This document shows positions 1-8,765 of a stretch of 64,000 nt of DNA, piece after piece. Both the position numbers and the translations under genes were made by a program. The stretch comes from a virus. Under the pieces are notes generated by a model, which worked only from the letters and a program-made list of their open reading frames with translations, was not told the DNA's origin and ran no database searches. The stretch covers positions 1-64,000 of IMG/VR virus record IMGVR_UViG_3300032286_000547; one strand, given 5' to 3'. Positions within the stretch are counted from its first letter, which is position 1; the number at the start of each line of letters is the position of its first letter.

Positions 1-1
1 T

Positions 2-229
2 GATGGTTCAATGGTAAACAACATTAGAGAAGTACGTATGAAAGGTGCTCCTTCTATGACATGGGGTTATATTGATGGTACTCGTCACCACTTAGGTTTT
101 GCTAAGTCTCAAGGTATGAGTTCTGCTAACAAATTCCCAGGATACGAAATCTGGATGAAAGACAGATGTGATGTATTTATCGAAGATCTTTCTAGAACTG
201 TGTTGATCGAGGAAATCCCACAATTCTAA
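2..229 (+). CDS. 3' end of a virion gene, possibly major capsid protein (partial)
   Basis: The open frame runs in from the left edge, with in-frame codons before the first visible ATG, and stops at TAA, so only the C-terminal 75 residues are present. The ATG at 11 is therefore probably internal. The piece is compact, without repeats or membrane segments, and contains the stretch KFPGYEIWMKDR. Crassvirales usually encode the major capsid protein just before the small head/neck genes, which is the position here, and this tail resembles what I recall of such capsid C-termini. The identification rests on memory and context. It could be another head protein. Confidence 0.5.
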   Translation, partial: DGSMVNNIREVRMKGAPSMTWGYIDGTRHHLGFAKSQGMSSANKFPGYEIWMKDRCDVFIEDLSRTVLIEEIPQF

Positions 230-241
230 TAATAAAATTCC

Positions 242-289
242 GAGAAGAATCCCCTCAACTCCTCTCCCTCCTACGAGGGGATGATTCTC
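242..289 (+). terminator. Long stem-loop after the first gene
   Basis: Arms at 242-256 and 275-289 pair over 15 positions with two mismatches, including an unbroken CCCCTC/GAGGGG core, around an 18-nt pyrimidine-rich loop. It begins 12 nt after the stop codon. No T-run follows, so it may be a processing or 3'-end-protecting structure rather than a classical intrinsic terminator. Confidence 0.5.
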
Positions 290-445
290 AAACCTAGTGC
301 CCAACTAAGCATTTGCCTTAGCGCCTGCACTTTAAAATAAGAATATGCTTAGTCAAGCCTCTTGTGTAAACAACGTAACTAAGTAAGAGTGATGGATTGG
401 GGTGTCCCTGGTCGCATATCCATTCAATTGGAACACTCTACAAAT
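290..445 (+). other. Structured non-coding stretch before the tRNA
   Basis: No credible gene is present. Several short complementary segments are visible: CTAAG/CTTAG around 305-321, CTAAGCAT pairing with ATGCTTAG near 343-351, and ATGGAT pairing with ATCCAT between about 391 and 424. Together with the preceding hairpin this suggests a folded RNA, such as the leader of a tRNA transcript or a small RNA. No T-loop sequence is visible, so it is not a second ordinary tRNA. Confidence 0.3.
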
Positions 446-519
446 CGTGTGGTAGAGCAGTTGGTTAGCTTGCTGGACTCATAATCCAGAGGTCGAAGGT
501 TCGAGTCCTTCCCACGCAA
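446..519 (+). tRNA. tRNA-Met (anticodon CAT)
   Basis: A full cloverleaf can be drawn: acceptor 446-452/512-518 (one C-A mismatch and one wobble pair), D arm GAGC/GCTT at 455-471, anticodon stem CTGGA/TCCAG with loop CTCATAA (anticodon at 480-482), and T arm GAAGG/CCTTC with loop TTCGAGT. The discriminator is A519 and no CCA is encoded. An elongator tRNA-Met is most likely. A CAT anticodon modified to read AUA-Ile cannot be excluded from sequence. Confidence 0.9.
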
Positions 520-553
520 CTAAAAATAAACCAAATTATTAAATAACTACATT

Positions 554-1522
554 ATGGGTAAAACAGGCAAAATTTCTACTATCAAGAAAGAGTATAATAA
601 TTCTCAATTACAAACAATGGATAGTGGGTTAGCACAGAAAGGAATGACAAGAATACCTGGTACAGGTGTATTCAAATATCCTTACAAGGAATTAGATGGT
701 AAGTACAGAACAGGACTTGATCCAGATGCTGCTTACATTAAACGTATCAAAGATGATACAGAAAGAGAACTTGAAATTGAAAGAGTAACTGCTCTTAGAA
801 AGAAACTTGAGAATGAGATAGGTGATATTGACTTAGGGCCACGTTCTAAATTCTGGAACTATGGACTATCATTATCTCCAGATGATCAAACTCACGTACA
901 AGCAGTTAAATTAATGGATGGTGATAACTATTTTGATTTATCAAATGCTTTCCAAGAAATAGCCTTTTCATGGTTGAGAGTACATCCTACCATTGCATCT
1001 TCTTACCAAGCATGGGAAAGAGGAGAATATGCAGCAGATACACAGTTTTATGTTGTAGATGATGAGATAGAGAATGCAGTGATCTTCAAGAAAAAACAAT
1101 TGATCAACAAAGCAATTGTTAAATTTGATCAAATGACTCCTGAGAAGAAACGTAAAGTTGCAAGACTTTTAGGACTTCCAGTATCAGAAGATTCAAAAGA
1201 AGAAGTTGTATACAACTTAGTAGATAATGTATTGAAACAAACAGAATTCAAGAATGGTAAGTATTCAGGATTGAATCCAGTTGAAGTGTTCAATAGATTT
1301 GCTGACATGAAAGAAAGTTTACTCCATATTAAAGATTTAGTAAAACAAGCTGTTGCACACTCTATTTATAGAATCAAACCTAATGGTAAGGTTTATGAAG
1401 GTGAATTTGAGATAGCTAAAGATGAGGAAGATTTAATCAAATTCCTTGCTGATGATGATAACCAAGATGAGTTATTAACGTTAGAAGGCAAACTAAAAAC
1501 TAAAAAACTAGCTTCTGTATAA
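554..1522 (+). CDS. Conserved crAss-like structural protein, function unknown
   Basis: 322 residues, soluble and highly charged, mostly helical in character, with a heptad-like charged stretch at about residues 65-90 and a Lys-rich C-terminus. There is no signal peptide, membrane segment or recognisable enzyme motif. It opens the run of small virion genes downstream of the possible capsid gene and is followed after 27 nt by the next structural gene. Position suggests a head-completion, scaffold-like or head-tail connector role, which is inferred from gene order only. The start is the first ATG after an A-rich leader (ACTACATTATG). Confidence 0.55.
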   Translation: MGKTGKISTIKKEYNNSQLQTMDSGLAQKGMTRIPGTGVFKYPYKELDGKYRTGLDPDAAYIKRIKDDTERELEIERVTALRKKLENEIGDIDLGPRSKFWNYGLSLSPDDQTHVQAVKLMDGDNYFDLSNAFQEIAFSWLRVHPTIASSYQAWERGEYAADTQFYVVDDEIENAVIFKKKQLINKAIVKFDQMTPEKKRKVARLLGLPVSEDSKEEVVYNLVDNVLKQTEFKNGKYSGLNPVEVFNRFADMKESLLHIKDLVKQAVAHSIYRIKPNGKVYEGEFEIAKDEEDLIKFLADDDNQDELLTLEGKLKTKKLASV

Positions 1523-1549
1523 GGGGCTAGTTTAAAAATATAAAAGAGT

Positions 1550-2281
1550 ATGATACCAGTAGATAGTTTATTATATAAGATCGATCAGAAACTAAATAAA
1601 CTATCAACTAATGAGCACCAACAGATTCAGTTAGAAGACAAGATCTTAGCTTTGAATGAGGCTCAGATTAAGTTGATAAAGCAAAAAGTTGATGGTCTTA
1701 GTGTTACTAGTGGATTAGGGATGGATGCGTTTAAAAAACGTTATGAAGACTTACAGAGTCTTATAATGAATTACAATCATCAGCCTTTAGATCTTATACT
1801 AAAGAATCCTGAATTGAATCAATGGTGTACGTATGTACACGATCTTACTCCACAATATATGTTCTATATAGATTCATATTTGTTGGCAGATAAAGGAAGA
1901 TGTAAGGATAGAAAGATTTGGATAAATCGAGATCTTGCAAAACATGGTGATCTACAGTTTATATTAAACAATGATCATTACAAACCAAGTTTTGAATACC
2001 AAGAAACATTCAACTCTTTGTCATCAGATGAGATAAGTTACTTTACAGATGGTACATTTATCCCAACAAAAGTTTACATAATGTACATGAGATATCCTCA
2101 ATATATAAATAAAGCAGGATACATAATGTTAGATGGGAATCCATCATTTGATCAAGATTGTGAACTTGAATTATATTTAGAAGATGAACTGTTAGATCTT
2201 ACAGTACAGAATCTAGCAATGTATACTGAAAACTCTGCTGCTGTACAAAGTGCTCAGTTCAGAATACAAACAAATGAATAA
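1550..2281 (+). CDS. Putative head-tail connector or ring-type structural protein
   Basis: 243 residues. The N-terminal 60 residues form an amphipathic helix or coiled coil. The rest is a mixed alpha/beta domain rich in Tyr and Asp, with several short hydrophobic strands near the C-terminus (such as VYIMYMRYPQYI). No enzyme motif or transmembrane segment is visible. It lies between two presumed virion genes with short gaps in one co-directional run, so a portal-proximal neck component is plausible. I do not recognise a named family with certainty. Confidence 0.45.
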   Translation: MIPVDSLLYKIDQKLNKLSTNEHQQIQLEDKILALNEAQIKLIKQKVDGLSVTSGLGMDAFKKRYEDLQSLIMNYNHQPLDLILKNPELNQWCTYVHDLTPQYMFYIDSYLLADKGRCKDRKIWINRDLAKHGDLQFILNNDHYKPSFEYQETFNSLSSDEISYFTDGTFIPTKVYIMYMRYPQYINKAGYIMLDGNPSFDQDCELELYLEDELLDLTVQNLAMYTENSAAVQSAQFRIQTNE

Positions 2282-2309
2282 ACTTTATTAACATTTAAAA
2301 TAAATTAAA

Positions 2310-3482
2310 ATGGCTGATTTTTCATTAACCACGGTATTCGTGGTTCCAGTAGGGCAAACTGCACTCCCTAGCTCTGGCTCAACACAAAACTTGACTGCAG
2401 GACAAGTTGGTTTCTTTAGAAACGATTATTCGGTAGCTACTGCTGCGAATATTGCTGCTGCTCCTTATTTTTACGTAGCACAAGGTAGAACAAACACTTA
2501 TTTACAAGGCTCTAAAAGATCTGACAAGATCAAAGGATGTCCTTCAGGATCTGGTTGTAACTCAAACGTAACAGAATGGTACAAAGTATCAGGATGTCCT
2601 ACAGCTGCAAACCAAATTACTGATGTAACTAATTTCACTGTACAATGTGGAGAAGTTATCACGTTAACTTTACGTGCTCACTCTTCTTATATTGATACAT
2701 TGTATTTTAATGGTTTCACTCGTTCGGTAACTATCCAAGCTCCATGTTGTAATTGTGATGACAACCCATGTGATGATGTAAGTGCTAACACTATCATCAA
2801 TGAGTTGATTTATCAATTAAACTTAAAAGCTCCAGGAAACAACCCTGACAACATTTCTTTCTCTACATTCTATACATTTGAAAATGTAGGTGGAACTACT
2901 TTACGTATTACAGGAAAACCATTAACTAAATATGGACAACCTTGTGATGTAGCTGCGTTCCCTTTTGAATATGACAGAATGTGGTTTAGAACATTTGTAT
3001 ACTCAGGTCCAGCTACTACTGCTGACTTTATCGTTGCAGATAACTGTAATCTTGTTGCTGATCCTATTATTAGACAACGTGCTTCTTATGCTACTGGTAC
3101 ATCTGCAGAAATTGCTCAATTAGAGAAAAATTTCTATAGCTACCAAGCTGGTTACTTGAAACATTTATATAGAATGAATGGATACAATGAGAACTTTGAG
3201 TCTTGGGTATCTGATGGTGTTACTTATGACACTTACTATATCAAATTCAACGAGTACAACAAATCTGAGTACCAATGGGGTGATTACATTATGGAAGACT
3301 CTACAGTGATTATCGCTGCTCCTAATGCTACAACAAGTGGTATTTCTGCTGCAATCACTACTGTATTAGAAGCTGGATTAGGTACTGTGGTAGATCAAGG
3401 TATTCCTTGTATTACAACTACATCTACTACAACTGGTGTCCCTGCATCTACAACAACTACTACTTCTACTCTTATCCCTTAA
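2310..3482 (+). CDS. Putative abundant virion surface protein with Thr-rich tail
   Basis: 390 residues, beta-rich, with a Cys cluster at about residues 148-158 (CCNCDDNPC) and further paired cysteines near residues 77-95. The last 25 residues are a Thr/Ser-rich tail of the kind that links modules in the downstream appendage proteins, but here it ends the protein. Codon use looks more selective than in neighbouring genes (more AAC, CGT and TTC), which fits high expression. A stem-loop follows the stop codon, so this message may accumulate separately. An auxiliary capsid or head-decoration protein is the best guess. A tail-surface protein is the alternative. Confidence 0.45.
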   Translation: MADFSLTTVFVVPVGQTALPSSGSTQNLTAGQVGFFRNDYSVATAANIAAAPYFYVAQGRTNTYLQGSKRSDKIKGCPSGSGCNSNVTEWYKVSGCPTAANQITDVTNFTVQCGEVITLTLRAHSSYIDTLYFNGFTRSVTIQAPCCNCDDNPCDDVSANTIINELIYQLNLKAPGNNPDNISFSTFYTFENVGGTTLRITGKPLTKYGQPCDVAAFPFEYDRMWFRTFVYSGPATTADFIVADNCNLVADPIIRQRASYATGTSAEIAQLEKNFYSYQAGYLKHLYRMNGYNENFESWVSDGVTYDTYYIKFNEYNKSEYQWGDYIMEDSTVIIAAPNATTSGISAAITTVLEAGLGTVVDQGIPCITTTSTTTGVPASTTTTTSTLIP

Positions 3483-3511
3483 GAATAAACAGTAGATAAA
3501 TATTAATAACC

Positions 3512-3562
3512 TATGCCAGGGGAAAGAGGATAAATCTCACATTCCTCTGGCATATTTATTTA
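3512..3562 (+). terminator. Stem-loop terminator or processing site
   Basis: Arms 3512-3523 and 3543-3554 pair over 12 bp with one G-T pair (TATGCCAGGGGA / TCCTCTGGCATA) around a 19-nt loop, followed by an AT-rich TTTATTTA stretch. It occupies the 88-nt gap between two structural genes. It is probably a partial terminator or RNA-stabilising structure after a strongly expressed gene. Confidence 0.6.
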
Positions 3563-3570
3563 AAAACAAC

Positions 3571-4134
3571 ATGGCAAACTTACAATTAGATATACTAGTA
3601 GTACCTACTTATGATGTTAATACTCTTGGTGTTGCAGATGCTTCTGTATATCCTACCAATCCTCCAGTGGTCTCAGCACCATCTATTGAGATTGAAATAC
3701 CAGGATTCGGAATCAAAATATTACCTTTTGTTCCTGACCAATTAAATGTATTTACATCTTCTAATTTGGGAATTACAGATCCTGGTTGTAATCAACCACT
3801 TCCTGATGGAATATACAGATTAAAATATTCTGTTGCTCCTGCATATGCAAACTATGTGGAGAAAACAATATTACGTGTTGATAGACTTCAAGAGAAGTTT
3901 GACAATGCGTTTTTACAATTAAATATGATGGAGTGTGATAGAGCACTTAAAACACAATCTAGTGTTATGTTAAATACAATTAACTTTTTTATTCAAGGAG
4001 CGATTGCAGCAGCTAACAATTGTGCAGAATATGAATCAAACACATTATATACTCAGGCAGATAATATGTTAGATAACTTTTTAAGAACCAACTGTGGTTG
4101 TTCAGGTAACAACTACTTAATAAACTTTTACTAA
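3571..4134 (+). CDS. Conserved phage virion-associated protein, function unknown
   Basis: 187 residues. The first 110 residues look like a beta domain (MANLQLDILVVPTYDVNTLG start). The remainder is helical and ends with a Cys-containing motif (NCGCSGNN). No signal peptide or enzyme motif is visible. Only 2 nt separate it from the next gene, a 31-residue Cys-rich mini-protein, which suggests translational coupling. It heads the appendage cassette after the 3512 stem-loop, so a base-plate-like or fibre-attachment role is possible. That is inference from position. Confidence 0.45.
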   Translation: MANLQLDILVVPTYDVNTLGVADASVYPTNPPVVSAPSIEIEIPGFGIKILPFVPDQLNVFTSSNLGITDPGCNQPLPDGIYRLKYSVAPAYANYVEKTILRVDRLQEKFDNAFLQLNMMECDRALKTQSSVMLNTINFFIQGAIAAANNCAEYESNTLYTQADNMLDNFLRTNCGCSGNNYLINFY

Positions 4135-4136
4135 TT

Positions 4137-4232
4137 ATGGCACAATGTAATTCATGCGGAGCTAAAGTGGGATGTGGATGTCAATTAACCAATGGGTTAT
4201 GTGCACACTGCGCATCTAAAATTGAAAAATAA
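4137..4232 (+). CDS. 31-residue Cys-rich zinc-ribbon-like mini-protein
   Basis: The small frame starts MAQCNSCGAK and ends at TAA 4230. It has six cysteines (C4, C7, C13, C15, C22, C25) plus H24, arranged C-x2-C, C-x-C and C-H-C. This pattern could bind one zinc ion or form disulfides. It begins 2 nt after the preceding stop codon and ends 11 nt before the next start, so it is exactly packed into the operon, which supports it being real. Its role is unknown. It may be a metal-stabilised structural peptide. Confidence 0.65.
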   Translation: MAQCNSCGAKVGCGCQLTNGLCAHCASKIEK

Positions 4233-4243
4233 AAAACCTGATT

Positions 4244-5305
4244 ATGTTATCACCAAGACTAACAAATTGCCCAGAATGTGCTAACATTCCTTCTTTACTT
4301 AAAAAAATAGATTGCAAATTAGCAGAGCTTGGGAATAACTTGTACAACAATATTTCATATATGTTGAACAAACCTGTGCCTTCTAGTGACATACTTCAGC
4401 TGATAGGATATAGAAGAATACTTATGTATAAGTATTGTAATCCTAATTATGTGAATAAATACTCAGTAAATATGATTGCTAGTAGAGTGATACGTCTTAC
4501 ATTAGGATGTGTTAGTAGATGTAATGAACCAGAACGTTGTTTAGAGGAACCTTGTGATATTAAGATTGTATCAAATCCTACAACAACCAGTACAAGTACA
4601 CTTGCACCTATTACAACAACTACCAGTACAAGTTCAAGCAGTACTTCTACAACCAGTACTAGTACTACTGCAGTACCAACCACAACCACTACAAGTTCTA
4701 CTAGTACATCTACAACTAGTACAACTACAACAGTAGTACCAACTACTACAACTACTAGTTCTAGTTCTACAAGTACTTCTACAAGTACTTCTACATCAAC
4801 AACTACAAGCACTACAACTACTTTACCACCTACAACAACAACCACTAGTAGTAGTTCTTCAACATCTACAACCACTAGTACAACTAGTAGTTCTAGTTCA
4901 ACAACCACTACTACTACCACTGGAATTCCTTTCTACAATGTTCAAATACTTTTATCTCAAAAAGAAAATATAGGACAAAATGTAAAAATATGGTTTAGTT
5001 TTGGAGGAGCAAATTGGAATTTTTTTACAACAGGATCCCCTGGTACATACCCATTTTATAATTCATTTTCAGGATTATCATTTAGTTTAGGAACAAATAT
5101 ATTAATTGGATTAACAAATACTTCGGATACTGATATATCATATGGAGTTGGACAATCGTCAGGAGATTTTACATCTTTATGTGGACTTGTTTCACCATAT
5201 GTAATTAATAATATTTCAGCAAATACAACATTATATTTAAACTTAGATACAGATACTTCGGATTATATACCTTGTGCAACAACAACAACAACAACAACAG
5301 TTTAA
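4244..5305 (+). CDS. Modular appendage protein with long Thr/Ser-rich linker
   Basis: 353 residues in three parts. Residues 1-108 form a helical Cys-containing head (CPECANIPSLLKKIDCKL at the start), probably the virion anchor. Residues 110-226 are an almost pure Thr/Ser/Pro/Val linker. Residues 227-345 are a beta domain beginning IPFYNVQILL. The chain ends in a second short Thr tract, so another module may have been lost or the tail may be functional. The linker resembles mucin-type glycosylated stalks. It is probably a fibre or spike component. Receptor binding by the distal domain is inferred. Confidence 0.6.
   Translation: MLSPRLTNCPECANIPSLLKKIDCKLAELGNNLYNNISYMLNKPVPSSDILQLIGYRRILMYKYCNPNYVNKYSVNMIASRVIRLTLGCVSRCNEPERCLEEPCDIKIVSNPTTTSTSTLAPITTTTSTSSSSTSTTSTSTTAVPTTTTTSSTSTSTTSTTTTVVPTTTTTSSSSTSTSTSTSTSTTTSTTTTLPPTTTTTSSSSSTSTTTSTTSSSSSTTTTTTTGIPFYNVQILLSQKENIGQNVKIWFSFGGANWNFFTTGSPGTYPFYNSFSGLSFSLGTNILIGLTNTSDTDISYGVGQSSGDFTSLCGLVSPYVINNISANTTLYLNLDTDTSDYIPCATTTTTTTV
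4573..4920 (+). repeat. ACN/AGT low-complexity tract encoding a Thr/Ser linker
   Basis: The tract is built almost entirely of ACA, ACT, ACC and AGT codons, with many short direct repeats and ACTAGT palindromes. Similar tracts recur at many places in the window and could serve as recombination joints between appendage genes. Confidence 0.85.
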
Positions 5306-5325
5306 ACCTTTTAAAATAAAATAAT

Positions 5326-6426
5326 ATGTCCAATTGCTCAAATTGTTATAACGGATGTACAGAGATTGTCTCTGACAGATGTGTTAAATATACAGGGATA
5401 GATGTTCCTGTTCTAGGAATACAAACAGGTGATTCATTATCATTTGTAGAACAAGCATTGATTACATTCCTTACATCTGCAATAGATGGTACAGGAATCA
5501 AACCAATTATAAATGATACTATCATTTGTGATCTTGTAAGACAGTATTTACCAACATGTGGTGATCTTTCATTGAATGATATGTTAACAGCTATTATAAA
5601 AGCTGCTTGTGATCTTCAAGAACAAATAGATGCTATAGTTGCAGACATAGTAATTATTAATAATGATATAGATGTAATTGAGGCTGATTATACTGTAAGA
5701 TGTCTTGTAGATGGAACACCTTCTATAACACCTTCTTCAGGAACACATGCTGTTCTTCAAGCTACAATAGATACATTATGTGCATTAGCTTTAGATCTTA
5801 GTACAAATTATGTAAGTATAGCTAACATTGATACTTACATTGCAGCATATATTAGTGGTGCAAGTTCATTAGTAAGTACTAAAATGATTCCTTATGTAGC
5901 AGTTCCTTATTTCAATCCAGATCTTTCAAACTTTGATGGTACAGGAGCTGGTATAGGAAACTGGGCTAAGATTTATTTATGTAATGGAGCTAATCCAGGT
6001 GTACCTGATTTAAGAGGTAGAATGTTAGTTGGAGCAACTACAGGAATGAATGGTGGACCACTTAACTCTGCTGTTGATCCTGCTTTACCAGGTAATCCTC
6101 CTTATACATTAGGAACTACTACAGGGGTAAATCAAGTTACACTTGCACCTACACAAATTCCTAGTCACACACATACAGCTACCGCTACATCTACAGTTAC
6201 TGATCCTGGACATACACATAATTATACAACTCCTAATGCAGACGGTAGTGCTACAGGTAATGCAGATAATCATCCTGATGGACCTCTTGTTACTAGACAA
6301 ACAACATCAAGCACTACAGGAATAACTGTTGCTACTTCAGTAACTGTTAATCCATTTGGTGGAGGACTTCCTCATCAAAATAATCAACCTGCTTATGGTT
6401 GTTACTATATTATATATATACCTTAA
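5326..6426 (+). CDS. Tail fibre with shared N-terminal anchor and tail-collar domain
   Basis: 366 residues. Residues about 17-50 (VKYTGIDVPVLGIQTGDSLS) match the recurring Y-x-G-x2-L ... L-x3-L anchor seen at the N-termini of four other proteins in the window. A helical stalk with repeated I-x-N/D-x-I spacing follows. From about residue 200 it reads as a phage tail-collar domain: WAKIYLCNG, PDLRGRMLVG, LAPTQIPSHTHT, and a terminal NQPAYGCYYIIYIP. Such domains cap trimeric fibres and take part in receptor contact. It contains no Thr linker, unlike its neighbours. Confidence 0.75.
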   Translation: MSNCSNCYNGCTEIVSDRCVKYTGIDVPVLGIQTGDSLSFVEQALITFLTSAIDGTGIKPIINDTIICDLVRQYLPTCGDLSLNDMLTAIIKAACDLQEQIDAIVADIVIINNDIDVIEADYTVRCLVDGTPSITPSSGTHAVLQATIDTLCALALDLSTNYVSIANIDTYIAAYISGASSLVSTKMIPYVAVPYFNPDLSNFDGTGAGIGNWAKIYLCNGANPGVPDLRGRMLVGATTGMNGGPLNSAVDPALPGNPPYTLGTTTGVNQVTLAPTQIPSHTHTATATSTVTDPGHTHNYTTPNADGSATGNADNHPDGPLVTRQTTSSTTGITVATSVTVNPFGGGLPHQNNQPAYGCYYIIYIP

Positions 6427-6438
6427 TAAATCATCAAG

Positions 6439-8745
6439 ATGGCATATCCTTTTTTACCAGTAAATCCTTGCTGTACAGACGTAGTTCTAAATACTCCTTG
6501 TGGATGTAGTTCTACAATTACCAATGGTGGTTGTAATAATAACGATCCATGTAGTACTCATTTAACTGCATCTAGCACTGTTGTTTATGATGGTCCTGCA
6601 CTACCATGTATAGTGGCTGAACCATGTGATACATTAAATGTAATCTTACAAAAGATAGATGAGATTATTTGTAATTTATTAACACAAATAAATTATTTAA
6701 ATAATCAAGTTACTAATATCACTAATCAAGTGATTACCATCAATGGTGATATAATTAATATATATAATATATTAGATGAGTGTTGTACTGCAACTACTAC
6801 CACTACATCTACAACAACATCAGCTCCTTGTGAAAGTTTCTCATTAGATAACACTGGAAATGAAGCAGTTGCTATCATTACTACTGATTGTACTACAGGA
6901 GAATTAGTTGCTACAGTCTTATTACCAGGAGTTACAAATATTTGTGTTGAAACAGATAGTCCTTTAACTGTTCCTGGAGATGTTATTGTTACACCAAATG
7001 GTCCTTGTGGTCCAACAACTACAACTACCACTACAACTATTCCTCCAAGCACCACAACCACTACAACAACTGTAGTATATGAATGTCAGTGTTTTACATT
7101 CTATAATGATGATGCTGTTACTCATGTGATAAATTATAAAGATTGTAATAATGTAAACGTTGGACCTTTGGATATTCTTCCACGTGAAACTATACAAGTT
7201 TGTGGAGGTTCTGGATCAGCTAGTGATCCTTTAGTTACAATTTCAGTAGGAGCTGATTGTATAGATGGGTCTTGTCCTACACCTAGTACAACTACCACCA
7301 CTACAACAATTGCTGAATGTACTTGTTATTATGCTGCTGTAACTATATCACAAGAATTATTAGATGTAACAGATAATGGTACAATTATAGTTAGTTTTAA
7401 TGATTGTGATGGAAATGCTCAATTAAATAATTATAGAAATGCAGGATCTTATTTATTAGGATGTGCAAACTTTATTCCAGGAATAGAAGTTACAGGATTA
7501 GTTGATGGAACAATAGTATTTCTTTCTGCTCCTTTTTCAATATATGAACAATGTTGTCCAGAATCTCCAACAACAAGTACTACTACTAGTACAAGTAGTA
7601 CAAGTAGTACAACAACTACTAGTTCTAGTTCAACAACAACCACAACCACAACTTGTCCTTGTACGAATCATGAACTAACAGGAGACTTAACAGGAGACAC
7701 TGAGTTTGTTTTTGTAGAATGTGGAAATACAGAATATACAAGTGTAACACTTGGAGGTTTTCCACAAGTGTATTGTATTGACAATAGTTATCGTGTTATT
7801 ATTATAGGAACTGGTGATGATTTTAATACAGGAGTTTGTTGTTCTATAACAACTACAACAACAACTACAGTTGTACCAACCACTACGACAACAACTACTA
7901 TTGCTCCTACAACAACTACTACCACAACAGTAAATCCAACAACTACAACTACAACAACATCTTATCCTTTTGATTGTTCATGTTTGAATGTTAATATATC
8001 TCAAACAGATTTAGATGATGCTACAGGAAACACTGGACCTGGTATACTTAATAATACAGTTTATTTAACAACTATAGAAGGTAGTGCATGTGATGGATCA
8101 GATGTAAATGCTGTTTACAGAGGTGTAACAACTGATGTTTTTTGTATTGACTTATCAGTAGCATTAGGAAATATAGAATTATTCTATTATAAAAATAATG
8201 TACCTGTATACTTCCCTAGTATAGATAGTACATACACTATTTTATATTCAGAATGTTTAGAAAGAGGTGACTGTGAAATAACAACTACGACCACCACTAC
8301 TATAGCACCAACCACTACTACCACTACTACAGTAGCACCTAGTACTACAACTACAACAACTGGTATACCTACAACAACAACTACAACAACTGCAGTTCCA
8401 ACAACTACAACAACTACTACAATATTTGATAGACGTTGTACATGTTTCCATGTTACTATAGATCAAGCAGATATAGATGATGCTACAGGTAATGCAGATC
8501 CTGTAAAGGATGGTAAATTGTACTTACAAACTTCTAAAGGTTCAGGTTGTGATGGTGCTCCTGATATATCTGCAGTATACACAACATTTGGTTCAGATGG
8601 TTTCTGTATAACAACATCACTTGTTAGTTCAATACAGTTATATTATTATAAAAATGATGTTCCAATTTACTATCCAGCTACAGCTAGTTCATACAATGTA
8701 TTGTATACTGCTTGTTCAGTGAATGGAGAATGTTTACCTGTATAA
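6439..8745 (+). CDS. Multi-module Thr-linked, Cys-rich appendage protein
   Basis: 768 residues. Residues 47-80 (VVYDGPALPCIVAEPCDTLN) are the shared anchor, followed by a short helical stalk. About six beta modules of 60-110 residues are then strung on Thr tracts, the longest at about residues 375-405, 470-510 and 615-660. The last two modules are clear repeats: each starts C-x-C-(L/F)-x-V-x-I, has DDATGN, and ends with a YKN-(N/D)-VP-(V/I)-Y-(F/Y)-P strand. Even cysteine numbers per module suggest disulfides or metal sites. It looks like an extended flexible surface fibre. Confidence 0.65.
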   Translation: MAYPFLPVNPCCTDVVLNTPCGCSSTITNGGCNNNDPCSTHLTASSTVVYDGPALPCIVAEPCDTLNVILQKIDEIICNLLTQINYLNNQVTNITNQVITINGDIINIYNILDECCTATTTTTSTTTSAPCESFSLDNTGNEAVAIITTDCTTGELVATVLLPGVTNICVETDSPLTVPGDVIVTPNGPCGPTTTTTTTTIPPSTTTTTTTVVYECQCFTFYNDDAVTHVINYKDCNNVNVGPLDILPRETIQVCGGSGSASDPLVTISVGADCIDGSCPTPSTTTTTTTIAECTCYYAAVTISQELLDVTDNGTIIVSFNDCDGNAQLNNYRNAGSYLLGCANFIPGIEVTGLVDGTIVFLSAPFSIYEQCCPESPTTSTTTSTSSTSSTTTTSSSSTTTTTTTCPCTNHELTGDLTGDTEFVFVECGNTEYTSVTLGGFPQVYCIDNSYRVIIIGTGDDFNTGVCCSITTTTTTTVVPTTTTTTTIAPTTTTTTTVNPTTTTTTTSYPFDCSCLNVNISQTDLDDATGNTGPGILNNTVYLTTIEGSACDGSDVNAVYRGVTTDVFCIDLSVALGNIELFYYKNNVPVYFPSIDSTYTILYSECLERGDCEITTTTTTTIAPTTTTTTTVAPSTTTTTTGIPTTTTTTTAVPTTTTTTTIFDRRCTCFHVTIDQADIDDATGNADPVKDGKLYLQTSKGSGCDGAPDISAVYTTFGSDGFCITTSLVSSIQLYYYKNDVPIYYPATASSYNVLYTACSVNGECLPV

Positions 8746-8765
8746 ATATTAAATAAAATTATATA

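Noticed and set aside
352-445. A second, degenerate tRNA upstream of tRNA-Met
   Set aside because: No T-arm consensus (GTTCRANNC) or matching acceptor stem can be found.
4447-4920. Minus-strand frame rich in Val/Leu/Glu opposite the Thr-linker gene, and similar frames at 6726, 7449 and 9689
   Set aside because: These are complements of ACN/AGT repeats (GTN codons). They have extreme composition, no start context, and the plus strand carries the conserved modules.
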